Shown: positions 19,007 to 29,510, numbered from the stretch's first letter. The stretch is DNA of 64,000 nt from Caballeronia sp. INDeC2 (GCF_023631325.1 NZ_JALQDG010000001.1:217402-281401), one strand, 5' to 3'. Translations and numbers: made by a program. Notes: a model not told the origin generated them from the letters alone.

Positions 19007-20524
19007 TCATAGAGACTTGCGCAGATTCACTGCGGGGATCTTGAGGGCTTCGCGGTACTTGGCGACGGTACGGCGCGCGACCACGAATCCTTGTTCCGCC
19101 AGCAGTTCGGCGATGCGGCTGTCTGAAAGAGGAGTTTTGGGGTCTTCCGCTCCTATCAGTTGCTTGATGAGGGCTCGGATCGCCGTTGACGATGCCGCGC
19201 CTCCTGTGTCGGTCGAGACGTGCGATCCAAAGAAGTACTTAAATTCAAGCGTCCCGAACGGGGTGAGCATGTACTTGCCTGTGGTCACACGAGAAACCGT
19301 CGATTCGTGTAATCCCAGCGTATCAGCAATCTCCCGCAAAACCAAGGGCCGCATGGCGATTTCGCCATGTGCAAAAAAGTTCTTTTGACGCTCCACAATT
19401 GCCTGCGCGACACGCAGAATCGTCTCAAACCTCTGCTGAATATTTTTGATGAGCCAGCGCGCTTCCTGAAGTTGCTGACGCAGCGAGCCGCTGCCCGGAT
19501 CGCCGCGATTGTTGCGCAGGATGTTGGCGTACAAATGGTTGATCCGCAGTTTCGGCACGATCTCCGGATTCAATTCCGCCGTCCATCCGCTCGCGGTCTT
19601 TCGCACGAGAATGTCCGGCACCACGTAGTCCGCTTCGCTCTTGCCGTACGCCGCGCCCGGGAAGGGTTCCAGCGACTTGATCAGCAGATGCGCGTCACGC
19701 AGGGCGTCGTCGCTGGCCTTCAGCTGCTTGCGCAGACGCGTGAAGTCGCGCGCCGCGAGCAGTTCCAGATGATTCGTGACGATATCGAGCGCCAACGTGC
19801 GCGTGGGCGAGCCGTCGAGCCGCAGCAATTGCAGCTTCAGGCATTCCGATGCCGAGCGTCCGCCCACGCCGGGCGGATCGAAGCTCTGCAGCAAGGCGAG
19901 TGCCGCGCTCAACTCGTCCAAATCGACTTCGAGTTCCTCGGGAAGATCGGTCTGCACCTCATCGAGCGATGACGTCAGATACCCGTCCTCGTCCAGCGAC
20001 TCGATCAGGAACGTGACGAGCGCGCGATCGCGCTGATTCGCCGCGGTCATGCGCAATTGCGCGGTCAGATGGTCGCGTAGCGTCGTGGTCGATTCGTGGA
20101 TTTGCAGCGGCGGAAGATCGTCGTCGTCGGACGCATTGTTCGCGCGGCCGTAGTCTTCGAGGTTCCACGAGCTGGAATCCTGACCGCTGTCCGAACCCAG
20201 TCCGTTGTACTCGTCGACGCCTTGCGGCTCGCTGTTTTCCGAACGTTCGGAACTCGAGGAACTCGATGCCGAGCCGTTGCTCATCATCGAGTCGGACGGA
20301 GTGTTCTGTCCTGCCGGAGCCGCAATCAGCGAGCCGTCCGCGGCGACGCGCAGCGGGCTCGTGATCCAGTCGTCGTCATTCTCGAGCAACGGATTCTGAG
20401 CGACGGCCATCGCGACTTCCTGCTGCAGTTCGAGCGTCGACAACTGCAGCAGCCGTATCGACTGCTGAAGTTGCGGGGTGAGCGCAAGATGCTGCGAGAG
20501 GCGGAGTTGGAGGCTGGCTTTCAT
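19007..20524 (-). CDS. rpoN: RNA polymerase sigma-54 factor
   Basis: Sigma factor for enhancer-dependent promoters (nitrogen, motility, stress). Region I is Gln/Leu-rich ([20 protein letters not shown]), region II acidic (residues about 60-130), then the core-binding domain, the HTH ([19 protein letters not shown]) and the RpoN box [15 protein letters not shown] for the -24 element. At 505 residues it is full length. It follows lptB and precedes hpf and ptsN, the canonical layout. Confidence 0.97.
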   Translation of the reverse strand: MKASLQLRLSQHLALTPQLQQSIRLLQLSTLELQQEVAMAVAQNPLLENDDDWITSPLRVAADGSLIAAPAGQNTPSDSMMSNGSASSSSSSERSENSEPQGVDEYNGLGSDSGQDSSSWNLEDYGRANNASDDDDLPPLQIHESTTTLRDHLTAQLRMTAANQRDRALVTFLIESLDEDGYLTSSLDEVQTDLPEELEVDLDELSAALALLQSFDPPGVGGRSASECLKLQLLRLDGSPTRTLALDIVTNHLELLAARDFTRLRKQLKASDDALRDAHLLIKSLEPFPGAAYGKSEADYVVPDILVRKTASGWTAELNPEIVPKLRINHLYANILRNNRGDPGSGSLRQQLQEARWLIKNIQQRFETILRVAQAIVERQKNFFAHGEIAMRPLVLREIADTLGLHESTVSRVTTGKYMLTPFGTLEFKYFFGSHVSTDTGGAASSTAIRALIKQLIGAEDPKTPLSDSRIAELLAEQGFVVARRTVAKYREALKIPAVNLRKSL

Positions 20525-20676
20525 GGCAAAGTTTTATTCATTGTAGAGAGTTTGCCACGCGCGCGAAACCTCGCGGGGATTCCAAAAAAGCGCATGCCGC
20601 CCCGGAGGGCGGCACGTAAGTATTGCTGCATTCGCATGATGCGGCGCACGAAGCGCACCGCTTCCGAGACCATGCG

Positions 20677-21459
20677 TCACATGCGGAAATGCTCGCCGAG
20701 ATAGACGCGGCGTACGCTTTCGTTCTCGATGATCTCGCTCGGCGCGCCCGCCGCAAGTACGCTGCCGTCGCTGATGATGTACGCGTGATCGCAGATGCCG
20801 AGCGTCTCACGCACATTGTGGTCCGTTATCAAGACGCCGATGTTGCGCTGCTTCAAAAACTTCACGATCTTCTGAATTTCCAGCACGGCGATCGGGTCGA
20901 CGCCCGCGAACGGTTCGTCAAGCAGAATGAAGCTCGGATTCGTCGCGAGGGCGCGCGCAATCTCGACACGACGGCGCTCGCCGCCCGACAGCGACAGTGC
21001 CGGATTCTCGCGCAGATGCGCGATCTGCAACTCGTCGAGCAAGGCTTCCGCGCGCTGGGTTATGGCGTCTTTGGACAGGCGCTTGCCGGATTCATCGGTC
21101 TGCAGTTCCAGCACCGCGCGAATGTTCTGCTCGACGGTGAGCTTGCGAAACACCGAGGCTTCCTGCGGCAGATACGACAAGCCGAGATGCGCGCGCTGAT
21201 GGATCGGCAAGAGGCTGATCGAGTTGCCGTCGAGGTCGATCTCGCCGGCATCGAGCGGCACGAGGCCGACGATCATATAGAACGACGTGGTCTTTCCCGC
21301 GCCGTTCGGACCGAGCAGGCCGACGACTTCGCCGCTCTTCACGTCGAGCGACACGTCTTTCACCACGGTGCGCGATCCGTAACGCTTCTTCAGATTGCGG
21401 ACGACGAGCGAACTCGACTGGCCTTCCGGCTTGCGGTGGGGCTTGGAGGTCGAATTCAC
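20677..21459 (-). CDS. lptB: LPS export ABC transporter ATPase LptB
   Basis: Cytosolic ATPase of the LptBFG complex that extracts LPS from the inner membrane and drives it across the LptC-LptA bridge. Seen: Walker [20 protein letters not shown]-loop LPQEASVF, signature [15 protein letters not shown], Walker [14 protein letters not shown] and the switch His ([12 protein letters not shown]). The start overlaps the lptA stop by 4 bases, so it is coupled. A Lys/Pro/Ser-rich N-terminal extension of about 15 residues precedes the domain. Confidence 0.96.
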   Translation of the reverse strand: MNSTSKPHRKPEGQSSSLVVRNLKKRYGSRTVVKDVSLDVKSGEVVGLLGPNGAGKTTSFYMIVGLVPLDAGEIDLDGNSISLLPIHQRAHLGLSYLPQEASVFRKLTVEQNIRAVLELQTDESGKRLSKDAITQRAEALLDELQIAHLRENPALSLSGGERRRVEIARALATNPSFILLDEPFAGVDPIAVLEIQKIVKFLKQRNIGVLITDHNVRETLGICDHAYIISDGSVLAAGAPSEIIENESVRRVYLGEHFRM

Positions 21460-22142
21460 TGCTGCGGCTCTCCCTGAATGCTGTTCGACGGCGACAGCGT
21501 GGCGGGCGATCCGTTCAGCGGCGCGGCGCCGCCCGAGCGCGGCGCGAGCATCGCGCGCACGCGGCCGCTCGGATTGCCGGGACCGGCCTGGTCCTTGCCC
21601 GCCGTTGCCGTATAGAAATCCTTCTGGCTGTCGTAGGTGATCACGCTGCCGTGCACTTCGTCCTGAACTTTCGTCAAGCCCTGCAGGCGGCGCACGACGG
21701 CGCGTGTCGTGAGCTTCGTGAAGTCGTTCTTGCCGTCGTAGTCGATGCGTACCGCATTGCCGTCGATGTACTCGTCCAGCCCGTCGCGCTTCTGGCGGAA
21801 GTAGGAGAGGTTGTTGCCGGTGGACGTGCCGGTCGCATATTGATAACCCTGCGGGTCCTGCGTGACTTCCACGCGATCGGCCTTGATGACGATCGTGCCT
21901 TTAGTCGCGACCACGTGACCGGTGAAGATGTTCTTCTGGCCTAGATCGTCGTAGGACATGTTGTCCGCTTCGATGTTGAGCGGCTTGTCGCGGTCGGCCT
22001 TTTCGGCGTGCGCGGGCAGCGCGGCCAGCGCAACGGCGATGGTCAGCGCGGCGGCGAGCCCGGCCCGCGCGGCGTGCGCGGCGCGGTGAGCGAGCGTTGC
22101 GCACGCATGGCCGCCATCGGGACGAGGGAACCTTTCGTTCAT
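21456..22142 (-). CDS. lptA: LPS transport periplasmic protein LptA
   Basis: Forms the periplasmic beta-jellyroll bridge that carries LPS from LptC to LptD. A signal peptide ends ALAALPAHA; the mature start ([20 protein letters not shown]) and [19 protein letters not shown] are typical OstA-type repeats. The Pro/Ser-rich tail after [14 protein letters not shown] is longer than in E. coli but usual in Burkholderia. It lies between lptC and lptB. Confidence 0.95.
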   Translation of the reverse strand: MNERFPRPDGGHACATLAHRAAHAARAGLAAALTIAVALAALPAHAEKADRDKPLNIEADNMSYDDLGQKNIFTGHVVATKGTIVIKADRVEVTQDPQGYQYATGTSTGNNLSYFRQKRDGLDEYIDGNAVRIDYDGKNDFTKLTTRAVVRRLQGLTKVQDEVHGSVITYDSQKDFYTATAGKDQAGPGNPSGRVRAMLAPRSGGAAPLNGSPATLSPSNSIQGEPQQ

Positions 22143-22172
22143 GCAGTCACAATTCGGATGGGAGTGCCGGGA

Positions 22173-22775
22173 TTACTTGGACGAGCCGCCGTTGATATCC
22201 GTGGCGGCGATTGCACCGCGCACGTTACCGAAGAGCTTCATTACCCGGGTCACGTTGTTGTAGTTCATGCCAGAGGCCGTCATCACGGACGGGCCGCGCT
22301 GAAGTCTAACCGGTTTTTCCGTTTCGATGACATCGTCGTTCACCAGCACGCGAAAATGCTGGGAATCGGCCTGCATCTGCGGATCTCCGTAGCCGGCGGC
22401 GCGCAGGATGCGGGCGTCGTCATAAAGATCGACGATCGAGACGTCGCCGTTGACCGTGCCGCGCTGGGCCGTCGCCGTGACGGTCGGCTTCATCGGCTGG
22501 AACATGCGCATTGCGGGGAGCGTCAGGTCGCTGATCTCGTCGTCTTCGTAATGCACCATGGACTTCGCGGTCAGACGGTATTGCGTCGTGCCGGTGGCGT
22601 CGAGCTCGGAAACGGAAAAGTTTTCGGCGAAGTAGTCGGGCGTGTGGCGCTTCTCCGGCGCGGGCGCCTGCTGAGCGGGAGGCAGCGTGGCCTGCAGCAG
22701 CCAGTAGGTGATGCCGGCGAGCGCCGCCATCGCAAGGAGCGGCAGGAGCGAGGCGAGCTTTCCGGGACGCTGCAT
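22173..22775 (-). CDS. lptC: LPS export protein LptC
   Basis: Single-pass inner-membrane protein that receives LPS from LptBFG and passes it to LptA. One membrane segment near the N-terminus (LLPLLAMAALAGITYWLLQA) is followed by a periplasmic beta-jellyroll (YRLTAKSMVHYEDDEISDLT, TVTATAQRGTVNGDV). The ATG at 22775 follows kdsC by 5 bp; the much longer open frame upstream lies over kdsC and is ignored. 200 residues, normal length. Confidence 0.94.
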   Translation of the reverse strand: MQRPGKLASLLPLLAMAALAGITYWLLQATLPPAQQAPAPEKRHTPDYFAENFSVSELDATGTTQYRLTAKSMVHYEDDEISDLTLPAMRMFQPMKPTVTATAQRGTVNGDVSIVDLYDDARILRAAGYGDPQMQADSQHFRVLVNDDVIETEKPVRLQRGPSVMTASGMNYNNVTRVMKLFGNVRGAIAATDINGGSSK

Positions 22776-22780
22776 GGGCC

Positions 22781-23320
22781 TTAGCCTCCGAGCGCCGCGG
22801 CGAGCAGTTCGTCGTAGCGATGTTGTGCGCGCAGGATCGCGTCGCAGACTTCGCGCACCGCGCCGTGGCCGCCGCGCGCTTCCGCGACCCAGTGCACGCG
22901 CTGGATCACTTCGGGATGCGCGTTCGCGGGCGCGGCCGCGAAGCCGCAGCGGCGCATGACCGCCAGGTCGGGCCAGTCGTCGCCCATATACCCGCATTCG
23001 CCGGCGGCGATGCCGGTCGCGTCGAGCAATTCCGCGAGCGCGACGGTTTTATCGGCGACGCCCTGATAGAGATGCGTGATGCCCAGTTCGCGCGCCCGCG
23101 CCGCGACGATGCCCGACTGCCGGCCCGTGATGATCGCCGTCTGCACGCCGACGGACTGGAGCATTTTGACGCCGTGGCCGTCGAGCGAATTGAACGACTT
23201 CATCGTGTCGCCGTCGGCGGTGAAGTAGAGGCTGCCGTCGGTGAAAACGCCGTCTACGTCGAACACCATCAGCTTGAGGCGGCTCGCGCGTTCGGCGGCG
23301 GTGGAAGGCTTTTGCGCCAT
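22781..23320 (-). CDS. kdsC: Kdo-8-phosphate phosphatase
   Basis: HAD-family phosphatase that releases Kdo for the LPS core. Seen: nucleophile motif FDVDGVFTDGSLYF, the Thr/Ser motif AIITGRQSGIV, a Lys in the DKTVAL segment, and GYMGDDWPDLAVMRRCGFA for Mg binding. It is a capless HAD of 179 residues, the usual length. Its ATG overlaps the kdsD stop, so both Kdo genes and the lpt genes are one operon. Confidence 0.96.
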   Translation of the reverse strand: MAQKPSTAAERASRLKLMVFDVDGVFTDGSLYFTADGDTMKSFNSLDGHGVKMLQSVGVQTAIITGRQSGIVAARARELGITHLYQGVADKTVALAELLDATGIAAGECGYMGDDWPDLAVMRRCGFAAAPANAHPEVIQRVHWVAEARGGHGAVREVCDAILRAQHRYDELLAAALGG

Positions 23321-24303
23321 CAGATTACCTTCTTGGAGAAGAGGTCGTGCATGTTCAGTGCGCCGATTAAAGTGGCATCGGCATCCACGACCAGCATCTG
23401 ATTGATGCGATAGCGCTCCATCAGTTCCACGGCTTCGACCGCGAGATGATCCGGCGCGATCGTGCGCGGATTACGCGTCATGACATCGACGAGCTTGAGC
23501 GCGCGGAAATCGCCGTCGCGCTGGAGGATGCGGCGCAGGTCGCCGTCGGTGAAAATGCCGTGCACGTGACGATTTTCGTCGATGACCGCGGTCATGCCCA
23601 TGCGCTTGTCGGTGATCTGGAAGAGCGCGTCCGAAACGGTCGCGTCGAGCGAGACGACCGGCACTTCGTCGCCCACGCGCATCACGTCGCGCACGTAGGT
23701 GAGCAGGCGCCGCCCGAGCGCGCCGCCCGGATGCGAGCGCGCGAAGTCGTCGGGACCGAAGCCGCGCGCATCGAGCACGGCGACGGCGAGCGCGTCGCCG
23801 AGCGCCATCGCGGCCGTCGTGCTGGCCGTGGGCGCGAGATTCATCGGGCACGCTTCCTTTTCGACGCGCGCGTTGAGGTGCATGTCGGCCAATTGCGCGA
23901 GACTCGATTCGGGGCGGCCGGTGATTGCGATCAGCTTCGCCCCGAGACGCTTGATGAGCGGCAGAATGGCGACGAGTTCCTCGGTTTCGCCCGAGTTGGA
24001 CAGCGCGATGAAGATGTCGTCGGCGGTGACCATGCCGAGGTCGCCGTGGCTCGCTTCGGCGGGATGCACGAAGAACGCGGGCGTGCCCGTGCTCGCGAGC
24101 GTCGCGGCGAATTTGCGCGCGACATGGCCGGACTTGCCGATGCCCGAAACGACCACGCGGCCGCGACAGCCGAGCAGCGTTTCGACCGCGCTCGTGAAGT
24201 TTTCGTCGAGAAGTTCGGAAAGCCCGCGAACGGCTTCCGCTTCGATCTGGATTACGTTGCGAGCCAGCGCCAATGCCCGGTCGCCATTGATTTTCGCTAT
24301 CAT
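23320..24303 (-). CDS. kdsD: D-arabinose 5-phosphate isomerase
   Basis: Interconverts ribulose 5-phosphate and arabinose 5-phosphate, the first step of Kdo synthesis. The SIS domain carries VVSGIGKSGHVARKFAATLA and the conserved HPAEASHGDLG; two CBS domains follow (VSDALFQITDKRMGMTAVID and the last 60 residues). 327 residues, full length. It is the first gene of the kds-lpt-rpoN series and diverges from the antiporter at 24464. Confidence 0.95.
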   Translation of the reverse strand: MIAKINGDRALALARNVIQIEAEAVRGLSELLDENFTSAVETLLGCRGRVVVSGIGKSGHVARKFAATLASTGTPAFFVHPAEASHGDLGMVTADDIFIALSNSGETEELVAILPLIKRLGAKLIAITGRPESSLAQLADMHLNARVEKEACPMNLAPTASTTAAMALGDALAVAVLDARGFGPDDFARSHPGGALGRRLLTYVRDVMRVGDEVPVVSLDATVSDALFQITDKRMGMTAVIDENRHVHGIFTDGDLRRILQRDGDFRALKLVDVMTRNPRTIAPDHLAVEAVELMERYRINQMLVVDADATLIGALNMHDLFSKKVI

Positions 24304-24463
24304 GCGCGGAGTATAGCAAAGGCGTTTCTGAGCCGCCCCGCCGCGAGCTCGCCGCGCCGCCGCCTATCCGCCCCCGCAAGCCCTGTCGTCAGGGGCCTTT
24401 TTAAGATGCCGGAGCGCAACAGAAACGCGCCTCGGAACGCTGACGAACGAGGACGCCAGACGG

Positions 24464-26458
24464 ATGACCTCTCCGCTCGAAATGACGCTGTTGCTGCTGC
24501 TCTGCTCCGTGGCAGGCGTCGTCGTATTTCGCTATTTCAATCTGCCGCCGATGCTTGGCTATCTGACGGTAGGCATTATCGTGGGACCGCACGCAGCGGG
24601 TATCGCGCCGGATTCGGACCGCGCGCAGCATCTCGCCGAATTCGGCGTCGTCTTCCTGATGTTTTCCATCGGGCTCGAGTTCTCGCTGTCGAAGCTGCGC
24701 TCGATGCGGCGCATCGTGTTCGGGCTCGGCGCGAGCCAGGTCGCGGCGACGATCGCGCTCGCGCTGATCTTCGGCTGGATCGCGAACTTCTGGACCGAGA
24801 TGTCGTGGCAGGCGAGCTTCGCGCTCGGCGGCGCGATGTCGATGTCCTCGACCGCCATCGTCAGCAAGCTGCTCGCGGAGCGGCTCGAGCTCGAATCGGA
24901 GCATGGCCGCAACATCTTCGGCGTGCTGCTGTTCCAGGATTTGGCGGTCGTGCCGCTGCTCATCATCATCGCGGCGTTCGGCAACGGCAATTCGTCGCAG
25001 CTCGCGATGTGGCTCGGCATTGCGGCGGTGAAGATCGTCGTCGCATTGACGGTGCTGCTCTTCATCGGCCAGAAGTTCATGACCCGTTGGTTCGATCTCG
25101 TCGCGCGCCGCCGCTCGCAAGAGCTGTTCATGCTGAACCTGCTGCTGGTGACGCTGGGCGCGGCGTTCATCACCGACAAGTTCGGACTGTCGCTCGCGCT
25201 CGGCGCGTTCATCGCGGGCATGTTGATCGCCGAGACGCCGTATCGGCATCAGGTGGAAGAGGACATCAAGCCGTTTCGCGACGTGTTGCTCGGGCTCTTC
25301 TTCGTGACGACCGGCATGCTGCTGAATCCGCGCGTGATCTGGGAGCATCCGTTGCTCGTGCTCGGCTTTTTCATCGTGCCGATTTTGCTCAAGGCCGTGA
25401 TGATCACCGGGCTCGCGCGCGCCTTCGGCGCAACGCCGGGCGTCGCGATGCGCACGGGTCTCGGCCTCGCTCAGGCGGGCGAATTCGGCTTCGTGCTGCT
25501 GAACCTGATCCTGGATTCACATCTGGTCAATTCGACCATTCTGCAAGCGATTCTCTCCGCGATGCTGCTTTCGATGCTCGCCGCGCCGTTCATCATCCAG
25601 AACGCCGACCGGATCGTGCTGCGGCTGTCGTCGACGGAATGGATGCTGCAATCGCTGCAGATGACGAAGATCGCGACGCAGAGTCTCAAGCAGAGCGGCC
25701 ACGTTATCATCTGCGGCTACGGCCGAGCGGGGCAGAACCTTGCGCGCATGCTGGAGCAGGAAGGCATTTCCTATGTCGCGCTCGATCTGGATCCGGACCG
25801 CGTCGCAGCGGCTGCGGCGGCGGGCGAATCGGTCGTGTTCGGCGATGCCGGGCGGCGCGAGTCGCTGCTCGCGGCGGGGCTGCACCGCGCGGCGACGGTC
25901 GCGATCACTTATGCGAACACGCCGTCCGCGCTGCGCGTGCTGCACAACATCCACGAACTCGCGCCGACCTTGCCCGTGATCGTGCGCACGGTCGACGACG
26001 CCGATCTCGAAAAGCTCACCGCCGCGGGCGCGACGGAAGTGATTCCGGAGATCGTCGAAGGCAGTCTGATGCTCGCGTCGCACACGCTCGTGCTGATGGG
26101 CGTGCCGATGCGGCGCGTCGTGCGGCGCGTCGAGGAAATGCGCGACGCGCGCTATAGCCTCCTGCGCGGCTACTTTCACGGCGCCGACGATGTCGACGAC
26201 GACGATGGCCACGAGCAGGTCCGGCTACAATCCGTACCGATCGACGCAAATTCCGAAGCCGTCGGGCATTCGCTCGATGATCTCGGGCTCGTTGGCAACG
26301 GAGTCGAGGTGACCGCGATCCGGCGTCACGGCATCCGGGGCGTCGAGCCCGACCCCGAAACCAGGCTGCGCGCGAACGATATCGTCGTGCTGCGCGGGTT
26401 GCCCGAAGTGCTCGCGCAAGCCGAGGAACGGCTCTCGCGCAACCGCCGGGCGGCGTAG
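24464..26458 (+). CDS. CPA2-family cation:proton antiporter with RCK domain (Kef-like)
   Basis: A 664-residue inner-membrane protein. Residues 1-390 form about 12 hydrophobic helices of the Na+/H+-exchanger fold (LLLLCSVAGVVVFRYFNLPP, GVVFLMFSIGLEFSLSKLRS, GGAMSMSSTAIVSKLLAERL). Then a Rossmann RCK/TrkA-N domain (VIICGYGRAGQNLARMLEQ) and a TrkA-C domain at the end. This is the architecture of KefB/KefC and YbaL; potassium efflux is likely, though ion and ligand (for example glutathione adducts) are not shown. Divergent from kdsD; apt follows 60 bp later. Confidence 0.9.
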   Translation: MTSPLEMTLLLLLCSVAGVVVFRYFNLPPMLGYLTVGIIVGPHAAGIAPDSDRAQHLAEFGVVFLMFSIGLEFSLSKLRSMRRIVFGLGASQVAATIALALIFGWIANFWTEMSWQASFALGGAMSMSSTAIVSKLLAERLELESEHGRNIFGVLLFQDLAVVPLLIIIAAFGNGNSSQLAMWLGIAAVKIVVALTVLLFIGQKFMTRWFDLVARRRSQELFMLNLLLVTLGAAFITDKFGLSLALGAFIAGMLIAETPYRHQVEEDIKPFRDVLLGLFFVTTGMLLNPRVIWEHPLLVLGFFIVPILLKAVMITGLARAFGATPGVAMRTGLGLAQAGEFGFVLLNLILDSHLVNSTILQAILSAMLLSMLAAPFIIQNADRIVLRLSSTEWMLQSLQMTKIATQSLKQSGHVIICGYGRAGQNLARMLEQEGISYVALDLDPDRVAAAAAAGESVVFGDAGRRESLLAAGLHRAATVAITYANTPSALRVLHNIHELAPTLPVIVRTVDDADLEKLTAAGATEVIPEIVEGSLMLASHTLVLMGVPMRRVVRRVEEMRDARYSLLRGYFHGADDVDDDDGHEQVRLQSVPIDANSEAVGHSLDDLGLVGNGVEVTAIRRHGIRGVEPDPETRLRANDIVVLRGLPEVLAQAEERLSRNRRAA

Positions 26459-26518
26459 TCATCCTCTTTTGTCACCAAGGCGAACGCGCGGCCTCACGGC
26501 GCGGACTCCGGAGAAGTC

Positions 26519-27085
26519 ATGTCCATTACCTCTTCGAGCGCACAGCTCGACGCCGCGCGTTTCATCAAGGAGCGCGTGCGCACCGTCGAAAACTGGCCGC
26601 AGCCCGGCGTGCAGTTCCGCGACATCACCACGATCCTGCAAGACCGCAAGGCGCTGCGCATGCTGATCGATCTGTTCGTTCAGCGCTATATCGACGAGAA
26701 CGTCGATGTGATCGCCGGCATGGATGCGCGCGGTTTCATCATCGGGCCGATTCTCGCGTACGAGCTGAGTCTCGGCTTCGTGCCGATCCGCAAGAAGGGC
26801 AAGCTGCCGTACAAGACGCTGTCGCAGTCGTACGACCTGGAATACGGCAGCGCGACCGTCGAGATTCACGAAGATGCGTGCAAGCCGGGCGATCGCGTGG
26901 TGATCGTCGACGATCTGGTCGCGACAGGCGGCACGATGATGGCCGGCAAGATCCTGCTCGAACGGCTAGGCGCGGAAGTGGTGGAAGCGGCGGCGATCAT
27001 CGATCTGCCCGATCTCGGCGGCTCGAAGCTGCTGCGCGAGAACGGCGTGCCGCTCTATACGGTGTGTGAATTCGGCGGACATTGA
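26519..27085 (+). CDS. apt: Adenine phosphoribosyltransferase
   Basis: Salvages adenine to AMP with PRPP. Seen: [37 protein letters not shown], the flexible loop KKGKLPYKT and the PRPP loop [17 protein letters not shown]. 188 residues, full length; the ATG has a CCGGAGAAG ribosome site. The stop is separated by one base from the ATG of the LysE-type exporter gene. Confidence 0.95.
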   Translation: MSITSSSAQLDAARFIKERVRTVENWPQPGVQFRDITTILQDRKALRMLIDLFVQRYIDENVDVIAGMDARGFIIGPILAYELSLGFVPIRKKGKLPYKTLSQSYDLEYGSATVEIHEDACKPGDRVVIVDDLVATGGTMMAGKILLERLGAEVVEAAAIIDLPDLGGSKLLRENGVPLYTVCEFGGH

Positions 27086-27086
27086 G

Positions 27087-27698
27087 ATGCCCAACTTTCT
27101 GCTCTTTCTCGCCGCATCGGTCGCGATTACGGTTGCGCCCGGTCCGGACAATCTGCAAGTGCTCGCGCGCGGCATTTCGCAAGGGCGTCTGGCGGGCGTC
27201 GTCGCCGCGCTCGGCTTCGCGTTCGGCGTGATCTTCCATACGACGCTCGCCGCGCTCGGCATCGCGGCGCTGCTGCGTTCGTCGCCCGTCGCGTTTCAGG
27301 CGGTGAAGCTCGCTGGCGCGGCGTATCTCGTGTGGATCGGCATCAAGGCGCTGCGCAGTCACGGTCTCGCGAGCGCGCACGCGCGCCCGAGCCAACCGCT
27401 TTCGACCGTGTTCCGCCAGAGCGTGATCGGCAACATGCTGAATCCGAAAGTCACGCTGTTCTTCATCGTGTTCCTGCCGCAATTCGTCGATCCGCACGGC
27501 GCGCAAAGCGTGATGCTTCAGATGTTCGAGCTCGGCGGGCTGTTCATGCTGCAGACGGTCGTCGTGTTCTCGCTCTTCGGCATCGGCGCGGGGATGATCG
27601 GCGCGTGGCTGAAGCGCCGTCCGCGCGTCGGCGTGTGGCTCGACCGGCTCGCGGGCGTGACGTTCATTCTGCTCGGCATTCGTGTCGCGTTGCGTTGA
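27087..27698 (+). CDS. LysE/RhtB-family amino-acid exporter
   Basis: A 203-residue inner-membrane protein with about six hydrophobic segments. The N-terminal signature FLAASVAITVAPGPDNLQVL is diagnostic of the LysE/RhtB family, as is NMLNPKVTLFFIVFLPQF in the middle. Such proteins export amino acids or related metabolites; the substrate cannot be read. I chose the ATG one base after the apt stop, which gives MPNFLLFLA; an upstream in-frame start lies inside apt. Confidence 0.9.
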   Translation: MPNFLLFLAASVAITVAPGPDNLQVLARGISQGRLAGVVAALGFAFGVIFHTTLAALGIAALLRSSPVAFQAVKLAGAAYLVWIGIKALRSHGLASAHARPSQPLSTVFRQSVIGNMLNPKVTLFFIVFLPQFVDPHGAQSVMLQMFELGGLFMLQTVVVFSLFGIGAGMIGAWLKRRPRVGVWLDRLAGVTFILLGIRVALR

Positions 27699-27711
27699 CC
27701 GGGGCTTGCGC

Positions 27712-28557
27712 ATGACCCTGCCTGCCATCCTTTCCGCGCGCCGTTTCGATCCTGCCGCGCACGCACCGTTCTTCATCGGCGATGAGCGCGTCGGCTGGAT
27801 TCGCCGCACCGACGTCGACGCGTTGCGGCGCTGGCCGGACGTTTTCGCGATCGACGAAGCATCGGTCCGGCTGAAACCATCCCTCGCCGATGTGAACACG
27901 CGCAGCGCCGCGCTCGGCGCGGTCATCGGCGCGCTGTACGCGGAAGGCCGGATTCCCGGCTGGCGCGACGAAACCTACGCGATCCGCAACGACTTCGACG
28001 CGCCGCCGCTCGCGTTCGTCGAGCGTGCGGCGTCGCGCTTCTTCGGCACGATGACCTACGCGGTGCATCTGAACGGCATCGTAAAATATCGAGATAAGGC
28101 GCCGCAGTTGTGGATCGCTCGCCGCAGCGAGACGAAGGCGACCGATCCCGGCATGCTCGACAACGTCGTGGCGGGCGGCATCGGCTGGGGCTTCGAGCTG
28201 ATGCCGACGCTCGTAAAGGAATGCTGGGAAGAGGCGGGCATGAGCGCGGAGCTGGCGCAAACCGCCGAGCGCGGCCGCACGTTCCATGTGCTGCAATCCT
28301 TGCCCGAAGGCACGCAGGCCGAGCAGATCTTCGTCTACGACGTTTTCCTTCCGTCCGATTTCGCGCCGCGCAACCAGGACGGCGAAGTCGGCGAGCATCG
28401 GCTTGCGCGCATCGAAGACGTCGCGCGCTGGATCGAGGAGGGCAAACTCACCGTCGACGCCAGTCTCGCGACGCTCGATTGCATGCTGCGCCATCAATGG
28501 ATCGACGAGGACGCGTGCGAAGGCATCGACGCGTTGTTCGATCGGCCGCCGCTCTGA
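27712..28557 (+). CDS. NUDIX hydrolase with DUF4743 N-terminal domain
   Basis: A 281-residue cytosolic protein. The first 110 residues (FFIGDERVGWIRRTDVDALR) look like the DUF4743 domain, known from NUDIX proteins that resemble plant and yeast thiamine-related hydrolases. The NUDIX box reads GGIGWGFELMPTLVKECWEE, followed by AGM: the catalytic EE pair is kept, but the canonical Arg is Lys and the spacing is one residue shorter, as is usual in this subfamily. Substrate unknown; damaged thiamine derivatives are a possibility from relatives. It shares a strand with the exporter upstream and purU downstream. Confidence 0.85.
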   Translation: MTLPAILSARRFDPAAHAPFFIGDERVGWIRRTDVDALRRWPDVFAIDEASVRLKPSLADVNTRSAALGAVIGALYAEGRIPGWRDETYAIRNDFDAPPLAFVERAASRFFGTMTYAVHLNGIVKYRDKAPQLWIARRSETKATDPGMLDNVVAGGIGWGFELMPTLVKECWEEAGMSAELAQTAERGRTFHVLQSLPEGTQAEQIFVYDVFLPSDFAPRNQDGEVGEHRLARIEDVARWIEEGKLTVDASLATLDCMLRHQWIDEDACEGIDALFDRPPL

Positions 28558-28588
28558 ACATCAAGAATCAAACGAACGAGGAATGGTC

Positions 28589-29458
28589 ATGTCGACCGAA
28601 CATAGTTTCTACCTGAAGTTGTCCTGCCCGGACCGGCCGGGAATCGTGCATGCCGTGTCGGGCTTCCTGTTCAACCTCGGCGCCAATATCCTCGACTCCG
28701 CGCAATTCGGCGACAGCCGCACCGGCGAATTCTTCATGCGCGTGCATTTTCAGCAGGTCGGCGGCGATCCCGGTCTCGACGCGCTGCGCAAGTCGTTCTC
28801 CGATCTCGCCGACGAATTCGGCATGCGCTGGGAGCTGCACGATGCTTCGGTGAAGCCGCGCGTCGTCATCATGGTGTCGAAGATCGGTCATTGCCTGAAT
28901 GACCTGCTGTTTCGCTATCGCACCGGCCAGTTGCAGATCGAGATTCCGGCGATCATCTCGAATCACAAGGATTTTTATCAGTTGGCCGCGAGCTACGACA
29001 TTCCGTTCCATCATCTGCCGCTGTTGAAAGCGACGCCCGATGCCAAGGCCGCGCACGAAACGCGCGTGCTGGAAATCGTCGATCAGCACGACACCGATCT
29101 CGTCGTGCTCGCGCGTTACATGCAGATTCTGTCGGCGAACATGTGCGAGAAGCTCGCGGGCCGCGCGATCAACATCCACCACTCGTTCCTGCCGAGCTTC
29201 AAGGGCGCGAAGCCTTACTATCAGGCGTTCGACCGTGGCGTGAAGCTGATCGGCGCGACCGCCCATTACGTCACGTCCGATCTCGACGAAGGCCCGATCA
29301 TCGAGCAGGAAGTGGAGCGCGTCGATCACAACATGACGCCGGATCAACTGACGGCGATCGGCCGCGACGTCGAATGCGTGACGCTCGCGCGTGCGGTGAA
29401 GTGGCACGCGGAGCATCGCATTCTGCTGAACGGGCACAAGACGGTCGTGTTCCGTTAA
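28589..29458 (+). CDS. purU: Formyltetrahydrofolate deformylase
   Basis: Hydrolyses 10-formyl-THF to formate and THF, balancing one-carbon pools. An N-terminal ACT domain (LKLSCPDRPGIVHAVSGFLF) precedes the hydrolase domain with INIHHSFLPSFKGAKPYYQA and the catalytic Asp/His region ATAHYVTSDLDEGPIIEQ. 289 residues, full length. I chose the second of two close ATGs because GAGGA stands six bases before it. Confidence 0.95.
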   Translation: MSTEHSFYLKLSCPDRPGIVHAVSGFLFNLGANILDSAQFGDSRTGEFFMRVHFQQVGGDPGLDALRKSFSDLADEFGMRWELHDASVKPRVVIMVSKIGHCLNDLLFRYRTGQLQIEIPAIISNHKDFYQLAASYDIPFHHLPLLKATPDAKAAHETRVLEIVDQHDTDLVVLARYMQILSANMCEKLAGRAINIHHSFLPSFKGAKPYYQAFDRGVKLIGATAHYVTSDLDEGPIIEQEVERVDHNMTPDQLTAIGRDVECVTLARAVKWHAEHRILLNGHKTVVFR

Positions 29459-29478
29459 TCGTCCTTCAGACGTAAAAG

Positions 29479-29510
29479 CGCCCGCGACAAATCGCGGGCG
29501 TTTTCGTTTG
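29479..29510. terminator. Bidirectional terminator between purU and the AI-2E transporter gene
   Basis: CGCCCGCG / CGCGGGCG with a 6-nt loop is followed by TTTTCGTTT on the plus strand and preceded by AAAAG (T-run on the minus strand), so it can serve both convergent genes. Confidence 0.8.

Noticed and set aside
23446..26157. 903-codon plus-strand open frame across kdsD and into the antiporter gene
   Set aside because: Antisense to kdsD and out of frame with the antiporter; composition is Arg/Ala-rich and no family fits.
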